NCBI GenBank assembly: GCA_030159075.1
Contig: BROG01000032.1
Coordinates: 194,001 to 258,000, forward strand
Reading direction: 5' to 3'
DNA length: 64,000 nucleotides
Origin: Atrina japonica
Taxonomy: Eukaryota; Mollusca; Bivalvia; Pterioida; Pinnidae
Positions 13,501-22,135 of this stretch are shown here, one piece after another (the stretch's first letter is position 1; every line of letters begins with the position of its first letter). The position numbers and the translations under genes are program-made. The notes under the pieces are model-generated. The model did not search any database and had not been told where the DNA came from. It was given only the letters and a program-made list of their open reading frames with translations.

Positions 13501-16500
13501 ATGGGTCAGAAAACTGAAATAAGGCTGTGCAAGAAACACTTAAAGATTAAACATAGATCATTGAAAATAGTCCTCAAAGTTGGCAAGGTAGAAAGATTTC
13601 ATGAACTTTTGACACTGGGATTTAATATTTGAATCAGACATTAGCAGCAATTAGATTTCATCCAAAGTTCGACCAAATTCTCACCCTTCTACTTAAAATA
13701 GGGATGTAGTATTGCCATTAGATACAATTCTTAAACCGAGTAGTCTTACAAAGCAACAAAAAGGCAGATAGGGGGAAAGGTAGGAGATTCAACCAGTTAA
13801 ATTAGATAATAAATGGACACCTTATACTACAGAATTATGAAAAAGGACCTCTAAGTTTTATAGTTAAGAATCAAGTTGAACAATTTCAATGATTGGGAGA
13901 TGAAATTAAATTTGAAAATCAACATATGTAGTACCATCCAGATTCAGAAAATTCAGATGACGAAATTGATAAGAATAAAAGATCAAATGTTGTAGATAGA
14001 AGGCAAATCGAGATGACTCAGATAGTGATGATATTCCTTTGTTACAGAAACACAAAGTTAGATGATAGAGACAAAGAAATAAGTAAGGATACAAAGATAC
14101 AGAAATAAATGAAATTTCAAAAAAAACCGTTAAAGTGGATATTTATTGAGAATGTTTAATAACATTGTCACACAATGAGAAATCTCAGACTATTACATTT
14201 ATTCAGAGATAACTTAACAAGAAAGAAGACTCAACTCCGCCATTAGTGAAATTTTATTGATTAATAAGTATAAACTACCTCACAAGTTAAAAGTAAAAGA
14301 CCACTTAAGACCAAGAATTCTTAAGAATTAATTTTGGAACCTTCACAATTTTTGCATAAAGAAAATTAAGACTAGAGAAGATAAAAACAAACATAGGGCC
14401 GCTATGGCGAGTTAAGAAAATTGTTAGGGTATTCAGGAATTTAGGATTCACCTTGGGAATGGGATAACATCCATCTCGAAAGGATGTACAATTGGAAATC
14501 CTATGTTCCATTATGTGACTTTTCAGATAAATCATCTATAATTTTGGGAATTAGACCGTAGGGAATTTTGTAATCCTCTAAACATAAAAAATGGGATGGG
14601 GAGAAATACAGAATGGAAAAAGCTTAAAACTTTAGATTTTTACCAAAAAGAGTAAAGGCAAGAAAATGGCCAATTGAACAGATAAAAAACCCACCAAACA
14701 CTTGCCCTCCTTAGTAGTCGACGAAATAAACAGACACAATTAAGGCCGTTAGTGCAAGAATTTAACCATTTCAAACTTTACAAAGATACTCTTATAAAAA
14801 TGATGTTTGCTAGAAGGTCCTTTACAAACTAACACAGGAACCTCATTTTTTTTCTGATCCGTCAAAAATAACAAAATTACATGGCCACTAGAACGGGCTT
14901 TAGTTTAAACATTATATAGCCAGAGGAAGAAGACTGCTGTGCTGCACCACATTGCTGCATAAAGTTTTCCAAATGGACGATAGCAGAACCTTATTCATAA
15001 ACTAAACCAAACAATTCATTCATGAATCCGAAGCTAAGAAATTCCAATAGTAAACCTGTAAGACAGCAAGTTTGAAGAAGAACATTGGATCCTGTGGGAA
15101 ACTATTACAATTTTTCATCTTCTTATCCTCTGGTAAACTTTCTTGGCTTCTGAAGCAAATATATCCATTCAAAGAAAACTTTAGAAGAATGAGTATGTAT
15201 TGAAGGTCCTTTACAAAGATTGCTCATTTCAGAAAATCGTTGACACTCAAATTGACGACCCTTGTCAAAGAAAAAAATGGCCGAACCAGGGCTGGGCTTA
15301 GTTTATCATTGGAACTCTATGGGAAAATCACATTTTCATTTTCGCCTCTGAAACCACTGTTTTCGGCAAATTCAACCAAACTTTACAGGATTTATGCTTT
15401 TATGGAAGGTCCTTTACAAAAAATTGCTACTCGGTTCGTCTGATCTTGTCAAGCAATATAACCCTCGGTACTCGCCATGACTTAGAGTGAGCGGTATACA
15501 GGCAATTTCTTTTAAACTTGAGAGCAAATCTTGTTTTATTTGTTATGTGAATTTGTGCTGTATTTATCTTATTTATTTAGTCAATAATTATACTAGTATT
15601 TAAGGTAGATTTGATTTTTTTGTCTATTATATTCTGTAAGAGCTAGTCAGCCAGAAATCTGCAACCGAAAGGGGCACTTTGGACCTTGACATTTAATAAG
15701 GAAAGTGTTGTTTATATTTGTAATTCAGTATCGTGTCCATGTGTTTTGGAGTTCACACTAGGGTGAAATTAAAATTCCATACTGAGTAAAATAAACTGCT
15801 CATAAATGAACAATGACCAGGCATATTTTGTTACAGCTTTTGTGATATCCATTGTAAAATTGAAAAAGAATAATGTTTAGGCAGAATCTTCTGATCAAAA
15901 CAGTAAAGATTCAGAAGGTGATCAAGGAGTATTAAGGTTTTGGTCTAAGAAAATCCCCAGATTATTGTGGAATAACAAAAGTCGGCGTCAACAGCAGATA
16001 CTGGCAATCTTCATGGAAAGGAACAAATAAAAGAGTGTCTGTGAGTATACGTAATCCTGAATATCCAGAAGAAGGCCAGTGGTTACATAGCTTGATTACT
16101 GTCATATTACATTGATGTACAGAAAAACAGAAAAAAATAGTCCCAGAATTTCATCAACCAGTAATTATTGTTCAGTACATTTGTGAGAAGATCCAGATTT
16201 GAACCATATGTATGTGTGGCAGATCCTAAGGTAAGCAATAAATTGTATGTGTTCTCTTGTAACATTTTGTTGTTTAACAAAATCCACTATGGGCTTTAAT
16301 TCAGGAATTGCTTTAAATGATTACCTCTTATTATTTTAAAAAGAAACAGATTTCGAAAGCATTCAGGACTTTTTTGGTTTGAACAAAGGCCAATTTTAAC
16401 ATGGAGGTTCATGTCATTAATATGTTGAAATGATTATTTAGCATTTATATTTTACACCAGTTGTTGGTTCTTCTTTTCTCGAACTGGTTTTAAAAAAAGT

Positions 16501-19500
16501 TTGTATTGTATAAGTATTGTTTACTTATATACATAGGTTGTATTATACAGAGGTTGTTTACATATGTACATAGACTGTGTAAAAAAGAAGTCGTTTACAT
16601 ATGTACATAGGCAGGTCACTGTACAGTGTTTGCTTACATAATGTACTTTATTGAATTTGTTGTACTTTCAAGAACCAATGGGGGGTTATACATTACGGTA
16701 GGCTGTGTTGTACAGAGATTGTTTACATATGTACAAATGTTGTAATATATATAAATAGGTTATATTGAAGAAAGGAGTTAAACTCAAGAAGCAAAATGTT
16801 GCAAAGAAGAAAAGCAGCAGAAAAGTAGTCACAGCTAAAAATAAAGGAAGAGGAAGAAAGACCAGGAAGCAAAGTGGATAAATCCCCCTTTTATTCAGCA
16901 GCAATTATTTTAAATGGTCAAAAGCTGTCATGAAGTTTTGTACAGAATGATGGATAATTTTAGATATTTCAACTGATTGTGTAAAAATTACCAAAGGTTG
17001 CACTTATATGTTTTCCGCACATATTATTGAATTATAAAGAGAATTTAGTGTTGACTATTGATAAGCACTGGATTTCTGGGATATCTTACCAATGGTTGTC
17101 AATGTTAACCATACCATGACATTGTTCTATCTTTCACAGATTTGTAATGTAGAAGTTATGTATTTATTTAATTTTTGATATATGAATTTTTCTAGTTACA
17201 GAGAACGTTTTGTCAATGTTTACAATGACATCTTTCACAGATTATAACTGGAATATTCGGTATCTGACAAAGAATCGCTTTACAACTGGAGCAACGGAAT
17301 ATGGTATATATATATATATATATATAAAAAGTACTCATTATAACGGAATATTCAGTATCCGACTTCCAAATTAGATTCCAGGAACAAATGTACAAAACTC
17401 AATGTGAATAAACTCTTTTCAACGACATTACATAGAGCCCATCTGCTGATCTGCCCATTGTAATCAGTCTAGATTTTCAGAGTTAAAATCACAGGTAAAA
17501 ATAATTGTGAATAAAACAAATACACCGCCAGTTGTTCTCAATCTCCACTGATAGATGATGGCCTATGTGTCAACAATTAGCACTTGAATCATCCTTACCA
17601 GTATGTCAGTGGACCTAATGTTCTGTAGATTTCGTTGGAACTGAACAAACTTAAAGAGAAATACAAGCTGGGTACAAATTGAAAGAAAAATTATTAATAA
17701 ATAAATAATAAAAAAAATACACATAGTTAACAAGTTCTGTCTGTGCTGTATGTGGTTACAATGGCGGATCTTTAAATTACTTCAACACTTGCAATAGCAG
17801 TAGATAATTTACTAAAACTTTATTTATGAAACACATTTTTAAGATAATTGTATCAGTAATCTCTGCACTTTTTTATTTAATCAATAAAGAATCTAACTCA
17901 GAATCAGGAGATATACTATTACATTTGGCCATTTCGGGCATTTTGTACATGATTCCTGCATTTTACGACATCATCGATTCATGACCCATTTTATGAAAAA
18001 TAACTGTGCATTGATTTTTACAAGATTAACCTGCATAAATTTTATTTATATATTTTCATAGAGACATTATTTTTGCTGTAAATTAATTTATTTACATGTA
18101 CATATACATGTGTAAATGATACTCAAGGGAGCTAACTATGAAATGCCCACCACATCAAATTCGTTACAGTGAGAAAATTCAATGTAACATCTTTTCTACA
18201 TGGGAACAAACATGGTCCTTGTAAAAAGGGTTTACTGTATTTCAAACAATCTATAGGTTGCATTTTTTCTGTTTTCAGGATGTGCTGGTGGTTTCACACT
18301 ACAAGGCCGCCACTGTTTTCAATATATACGTCATCCTAGCTACTATTATAGTGCTGGACACTACTGTAAGAGACGGAACTCTCATCTGATCACAGATAAG
18401 GAATATTCTGAGTTTGCCAAGCATTTCAATGGTAATTCTTCTAGTTCACTGGCCTTTCTTCTTCCATTTCTTATTTTTGTTTTGTGAGAAATCATAAAAT
18501 GATTCATTCATTTTTACCTTTTTGACAAATCAGCATAACAATTATGGTCAATCATTTAATTTTTTTAAATAATGTTTTCACTTTTTTTCAGGTAACAGTA
18601 AATTCAGAAGGTCAAGAGTATTAAGGTTTTGGTCATCCCCGACATTGTGGAATAAAAGGCGTAGATACTGGTCATGGAAAGGAACAAATAAAAGAGTGTC
18701 TGTGAGAATACGTAATCCTGGTAGAAGAAGGCGTGGTTACAAGCCTGATTACTGTCATATTACATTGATGTACAAAAACAGAAAAAGTCCCAGAATTTCA
18801 TCCAGTAATTATTGTTCAGCCTGGAGAAGATCCAGATTTCCATATGTATGTGTGGCAGATCCTAAGGTAAGCAATAATTGTATGTGTTCTCTTTTAACAT
18901 TTTGTTGTTTTCAAAATACACAATGAGCTTAAATTCAGGAATTGCTTTAAATGATTACCTCATTTGATAAGAGATTATTAAGCATTGAGTTATTTTTGGT
19001 TTGAACAAAGGCCAATTTTAACATAAAGTTCATGTCATATATTTGAAATGTTACAGCATTATATTTTACACCAGTTGTTGGTTCATCTTTTTCAAACTGG
19101 TTATTAAAAAAGTTTGTATTGTATAAGTATTGTTTACATATATACATAAGTTGTATTATATGTATGTTATATGCTTATGTATGTACATAGGCTGTGTTGT
19201 ACAGAAGTTTTTTTACATATGTACATAGACTGTGTTGTACAGAGGTTGTTTACATATGTATTATACATAGGCTGTGTTGTACAGTGTTTGCTTATGTATG
19301 TACATAAGCTGTGTTGTACAGATGTTGTTTACATATGTACATAGGCTGTGTTGTACAGAGGTTGTTTACTTATTTACAAAGACTGTGTTGTACAGAAGTT
19401 GTTTACATATGTACATAGACTGTGTTGTACAAATGATGTTTACATATAAACATAGGCTGAATTGTACAGTGTTTGCTGACATATGTACATAGGCTGTGTT

Positions 19501-20890
19501 GTACAGAGGTCTTTTTACATATGTACATGTACATAGGTTGTGTTGTACAGAGGTTGTTTATAGACGACAAATGTTGTAATGTATATACATAGGGCATGTT
19601 GAAGAAAGGAGGTAAGCTCAAGAAGAAAAGGAGCAGAAAAGTAGTCACAACAAAAAATAAAGGAAGAGGAAGAAAGACCAGGAAACCAATGTCTCTTGTC
19701 AGTAAGGCTGGAGTTGGAGGAAAGAAACAAGTTGGATTAAAAAAAAGTAATCCCCTTTATTTTGATATTTTTAATGGTCAAAAGCTGAATTTGTACATAT
19801 TGGATTTTAGATATTTCAACTTTGTGTATTACCATCATATGTTTTCCCCACATATTATTGAATATAAAGAAAAATTTGTTGACTATTGATAGGTCAGAGA
19901 TATCTTACCATGTTTGACAATGTTAACATACCATGACATTATATCTGTCACAGATTTATAATGTAGAACTGTATTTAGTAATTTTTACATGTTTTCTAGT
20001 TAATTTAAACAATCTTTAGGTTGCATTTCTTGTGTTTTCAGGATGTGCTGGTGGTTTCACACTACAAGGCCGCCACTGTTTTCAATATATACGTCATCCT
20101 AGCTACTATTATAGTGCTGGACACTACTGTAAGAGACGGAACTCTCATCTGATCACAGATAAGGAATATTCTGAGTTTGCCAAGCATTTCAATGGTAATT
20201 CTTCATGTTTACTGGTTTGTTTTCTTCCTTGTCTTATTTTTGTTTTGTGAGAAACTATTAAATGATTTATTTATTTTTACTTTTTTGACAAATCAGCATA
20301 TCAATTATGGTCAATCATTTAATGTTTTCAAATAATTTTTTCGCTTTTGTACAGCTTTTGTGATATCCTTGTTTAAAATAATGTTTTCACTTTTTTAAGG
20401 TAACAGTAAATTCAGAAGGTCAAGAGTATTAAGGTTTTGGTCATCCCCGACATTGTGGAATAAAAGGCGTAGATACTGGTCATGGAAAGGAACAAATAAA
20501 AGAGTGTCTGTGAGAATACGTAACCCTGGTAGAAGAAGGCGCGGTTACAAGCCTGATTACTGTCATATTACATTGATGTACAAAAACAGAAAAAGTCCCA
20601 GAATTTCATCCAGTAATTATTGTTCAGCCTGGAGAAGATCCAGATTTCCATATGTATGTGTGGCAGATCCTAAGGTAAGCCCTATAATTGTGTGTGTTCT
20701 CTTTTTTGTTATTTTCAAATTATGTTTCGCCATTAGTGTAAATTCATGAATTGCTTTGATTGAATTTGTCCTGTATTATCTAAATGCGAGAGGGATCGTA
20801 AGGTAATACTGTGTGATCTTTTATCTTTGCTTCCCTCTGTCAATCTTTTCTTAAGATTTTGTAGTATAACTTATTCTTTTTGCTCAGTAG
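1446..20890 (+). CDS. tandem array of very basic C-type lectin-like (CTLD) exon cassettes
   Basis: A repeated unit of three exons: K (Lys/Arg linker, phase 0 to 1, 109 nt), A (phase 1 to 1, 153 nt) and B (phase 1 to 0, 275 nt). Together they make 537 nt or 179 codons, so units can be joined in frame. A plus B form a long-form CTLD with six Cys in the right order: an N-terminal pair in CAGGF and RHCF, AGHYC, then DYC, NYC and YVC. RYWSW and NPG sit where the WxW and NPGEPN of true lectins lie. The Ca/sugar residues (EPN or QPD, and WND) are missing; the EPN place reads GRRRR. Exon B has 27 Lys/Arg against 2 acidic residues in 91. No signal peptide or first exon was found, so this is a 5'-incomplete array. 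It could be one multi-CTLD gene or several neighbouring genes or pseudogenes. The product is probably secreted and polyanion-binding; that role is inference. Confidence 0.6.
1731..5820. mobile_element. transposon-like insertion with related ends
   Basis: Splits the expected A-to-B intron of copy 1. Near the left end aaaggactatgtatggtaag (about 1960) is the inverted counterpart of cttaccatgcatagtccttt (about 5626). Outside these, about 1800-1890 and 5710-5810 share a direct segment including ggattaatttgaaac and gagaaggtttattgccataa. No transposase was found. It is probably a non-autonomous element or a nest of such repeats. The interior has short microsatellites and no coding signal. Confidence 0.45.
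2841..2870. repeat. (AC)n microsatellite
   Basis: About thirteen AC units inside the insertion at 1731-5820. Confidence 0.9.
5821..9420. other. repeat-derived sequence, no gene seen
   Basis: The plus strand is T/G-rich and poor in C from about 6100 to 7900. Stretches at 8150-8840 contain repeated phrases such as caaatttggtagaaagcatt, typical of dispersed repeats. Open frames here are short, and none has a recognisable motif. Confidence 0.4.
9421..9599. repeat. cassette flank shared with 15605-15830
   Basis: Contains tattctgtaagagctagtca and aaactgctcata, also present at about 15620 and 15790. It is followed in both places by a decayed exon B, so it is part of the duplicated unit. Confidence 0.6.
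9600..9757 (+). pseudogene. decayed CTLD exon B (deletion type)
   Basis: Matches the first half of exon B from gtaaattcagaaggtcaag through ggcgtagatactggtcatgg with few changes. It then loses about 35 bases in the middle and about 90 at the end, and continues in sequence matching the downstream intron (tcaggaattg). Reading frame is lost. It may be the former partner of exon A copy 1. Confidence 0.7.
9850..9965. repeat. 37-bp repeat, decayed cassette copy
   Basis: Three to four units of gttgtttacatatgtacata-type sequence between the decayed exon B and the decayed K exon. The same cassette order as in the better copies. Confidence 0.65.
9966..10140 (+). pseudogene. decayed K exon and intron
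   Basis: Begins near aatgaagaaaggagttaaac and continues aaaaataaaggaagaggaag, matching the K exon, with an in-frame stop after a small deletion. It runs into agtaatccccttta and on to accatcatatg, the same intron as in copies 1 and 3. The match then ends, where the LTR-element region begins. Confidence 0.65.
10141..10799. other. no gene seen
   Basis: Lies between the decayed K exon and the retroelement remnant. It may contain the element's LTR or leader, but no terminal repeat could be matched by eye. Confidence 0.3.
10800..14100 (+). mobile_element. broken Gypsy-type LTR retrotransposon (gag-pol remnant)
   Basis: Pol motifs appear in the correct order but in different frames. FTSLDLKKGYWQF at about 12431-12470 and FNVMPFGL at about 12521-12546 mark reverse transcriptase. 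QILTDNGSE at about 13486-13512 and GKVERFHE at about 13582-13605 mark integrase. A leucine- and proline-containing segment near 13700-13740 resembles the integrase C-terminal region. Upstream A-rich sequence would be gag and protease but is not recognisable. Frequent frameshifts and stops make it non-functional. I could not identify the LTRs. Confidence 0.7.
14101..15604. other. no gene seen; probable element flank and dispersed repeats
   Basis: A-rich with no readable protein. Between about 14820 and 15450 the phrase aaggtcctttacaaa recurs (about 14816, 15206 and 15407), suggesting imperfect repeats of a few hundred bases. Confidence 0.35.
15605..15899. repeat. cassette flank, second copy
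   Basis: Matches 9421-9599 and, near 15835-15900, the intron just before exon B of copy 3 (acagcttttgtgatatcc). It confirms that a new cassette begins here. Confidence 0.6.
15900..16230 (+). pseudogene. decayed CTLD exon B (insertion type)
   Basis: 331 bases against 275 in intact copies. The extra bases are scattered as many small insertions, for example around the tracts that encode RYWSW and SSNYC. The final YVCVADPK-coding bases and the donor gtaagc are kept. The frame is broken repeatedly. The intron sequence on both sides is also insertion-rich against copy 2. Confidence 0.75.
16500..16762. repeat. 37-bp tandem repeat, cassette copy (partial)
   Basis: Several degenerate units of the form gttgtttacatatgtacata with tgtgttgtacagag between. 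It is the same repeat as 19125-19575 and sits at the same place in the cassette, between exon B and exon K. Confidence 0.7.
16763..16880 (+). pseudogene. K exon variant, longer and interrupted
   Basis: Reads LKKGVKLKKQNVAKKKSSRK, then VVTAKNKGRGRKTRKQSG and a TAA. It keeps the basic character and contains a segment (QNVAKKKSS) not in copy 3. The 3' end with the donor is lost. Upstream lies the same 37-base tandem repeat found before the copy 3 K exon. Confidence 0.6.
16881..18278. other. K-to-A intron of copy 2 with inserted sequence
   Basis: About 16880-17200 matches the K-to-A intron of copy 3, with many small insertions. About 17200-18235 has no match to the other copies and includes a short TA tract (17303-17325). 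The copy 3-like intron resumes at 18236 before exon A. Confidence 0.5.
18279..18431 (+). CDS. CTLD exon A, copy 2
   Basis: 153 nt, phase 1 to 1, acceptor ctgttttcag and donor gtaatt. Same protein as copy 1, from CAGGF to KHFNG. It pairs with the intact exon B only 160 bases downstream, which together give a full-length CTLD. The intron on its 5' side contains a foreign stretch (about 17200-18235), since the matching intron of copy 3 is much shorter. Confidence 0.85.
18592..18866 (+). CDS. CTLD exon B, copy 2 (Arg-rich C-terminal half)
   Basis: 275 nt, phase 1 to 0, acceptor ctttttttcag and donor AAG/gtaagc. It encodes GNSKFRRSRVLRFWSSPTLW, RRRYWSWKGTNKR, VRIRNPGRRRRGYKPDYCH, SSNYCSAWRRSRFPYVCVAD and PK. 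DYC, NYC and YVC are the last three CTLD cysteines. The calcium-site motifs are replaced by basic or neutral residues. It differs from copy 3 at two third-codon positions only. Confidence 0.85.
19125..19575. repeat. 37-bp tandem repeat in the B-to-K intron
   Basis: About twelve units built on acagaggttgtttacatatg followed by tacataggctgtgttgt. It belongs to the duplicated cassette: shorter or decayed arrays occur at 16500-16762 and 9870-9960. The open frames inside are repeat artefacts. Confidence 0.85.
19593..19701 (+). CDS. K exon: Lys/Arg-rich linker before CTLD copy 3
   Basis: Proposed 109 nt exon, phase 0 to 1, acceptor acatag and donor TCA/gtaagg. It encodes GMLKKGGKLKKKRSRKVVTT, then KNKGRGRKTRKPMSLV, with 16 basic and no acidic residues in 36. 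The borders are chosen because they fit the phase of exon B (ends phase 0) and exon A (starts phase 1). The acceptor has a poor pyrimidine tract, and another good donor (GGAG/gtaagc, also phase 1) lies at 19612, so the exact ends are uncertain. An ATG start here is possible, but the related copy at 16763 has no ATG at this place. Confidence 0.5.
20042..20194 (+). CDS. CTLD exon A, copy 3
   Basis: 153 nt, phase 1 to 1, acceptor ttgtgttttcag and donor gtaatt. Identical to the A exons at 1446 and 18279. Flanking intron sequence is similar to copy 1 but carries many differences, so the exon is more conserved than its surroundings. Confidence 0.85.
20400..20674 (+). CDS. CTLD exon B, copy 3
   Basis: 275 nt, phase 1 to 0, acceptor cacttttttaag (AAG, slightly weaker than the CAG of copy 2) and donor AAG/gtaagc. 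Same protein as copy 2. It ends YVCVADPK, a normal place for a CTLD to finish. No further K exon is seen downstream, so this looks like the last module. Confidence 0.85.
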
Positions 20891-21075
20891 GCATCTTTGT
20901 GCTTATCTAGTTTTTGTTTAGGATTTTAAATATTGATTGGTTCTTAAATATATTGTATAAAATTGAAATGCATCAGGGAGGGTAATTGTCAATATTCTGA
21001 GTAAATCAGAGAAAAACTACATTTAAAGCCACATTCCATGGAGTAATGTTCATAAATAAACTTAATGTGTATTTG
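20888..21075 (+). CDS. candidate terminal exon starting with a stop codon, plus 3' UTR
   Basis: After exon B copy 3 (phase 0) the first good acceptor is ttattctttttgctcag, followed directly by TAG. Splicing here would end the protein at ADPK-stop right after the CTLD. AATAAA follows at 21055-21060. The match of phase, acceptor and poly(A) signal is suggestive only. Confidence 0.35.
21055..21060 (+). promoter_or_regulatory. candidate poly(A) signal of the CTLD array
   Basis: AATAAA on the plus strand, about 170 bases beyond the candidate stop exon. It is the first canonical hexamer after the last exon B. Confidence 0.3.
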
Positions 21076-21230
21076 CATTACTCCTGTCTTATTTTGAAAG
21101 TTCTATTCCAGTTAATTAGTTAATTAATCGTGGGAAACACCCAGCACATTGATCTATTTATAAACTCTTAAAATAATATGTTAGTGAGGTGAAATGAAAC
21201 AAGGCTGCTTTAAATTCAAAACAAACTCTT

Positions 21231-22135
21231 CATTTTACACCCCTGTACAAGCGTCTTAGCCATTTTACACTCCTGTACAAGTATCATAATTTTTTAAACC
21301 CCTGTACAAGCATCTTAGCCATTTTACACCATGTACAAGCATCTTAGCCATTTTACATTCCTGTACAAACATCATACATTTTTATACCCCTGTACAAGCA
21401 TCTTAGCCATTTTGCACTCCTGTACACGCATCATACTCTTTTATACCCCTGTACAAGCATCTTAGCCATGTTACACCCCAGTACACACATCATACTCTTT
21501 TATACCCGTGTACAAGCATCCTAGCCTATTTGCACTCCTGTACAAGCATAATACTCTTTTATATCCCTGTACAAGCATCTTAGCCATGTTACACCCCAGT
21601 ACACACATCATACTCTTTTATACCCCTGTACAAGCATCCTAGCCTATTTGCACTCCTGTACAAGCATAATACTCTTTTATACCCCTGTGCAAGCATCTTA
21701 GCCATGTTACACCCCAGTACACGCATCATACTCTTTTATACCCCTGTACAAGCATCCTAGCCTATTTGCACTCCTGTACAAGCATCTTAGCCATGTTACA
21801 TCCATGTACAAGCATCCTAGGCTATTTACACTCCTGTACAAGCATAATACTCTTTTATACCCCTGTGCAAGCATCTTAGCCATGTTACATCCATGTACAA
21901 GCATCCTAGCCTATTTACACTCCTGTACAAGCATAATACTCTTTTATACCCCTTTACAAGCATCTTAGCCATGTAACATCCATGTACAAGCATCATACTC
22001 TTTTATACCACTGTACAAGCATCTTAGCCCTTTTCAATCCCTGTACAAGCATCTTAATTAGCCCTTTCATACCCATGTACAGGTATCATTACTCTTTTAT
22101 ACCCCTGTAAAAGCAGCTTAGCCATTTTATACCCT
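21231..22135. repeat. 30-bp minisatellite
   Basis: About thirty units built on cctgtacaagcatcttagcc with ttttacact or ttttatacc between. Units alternate between a tcttagcc and a tcatactc form, giving a 60-base higher-order pattern. Confidence 0.9.

Noticed and set aside
19596..19889. K exon as a free 97-codon gene
   Set aside because: After the basic part the frame runs into AT-rich intron sequence shared with the other cassettes. The basic part alone fits the phase of the neighbouring exons.
20675..20749. Hydrophobic tail if exon B copy 3 is read through its donor
   Set aside because: The intron is T-rich, which gives hydrophobic codons by chance. The donor gtaagc is identical to that of copy 2, and the read-through there is not similar.
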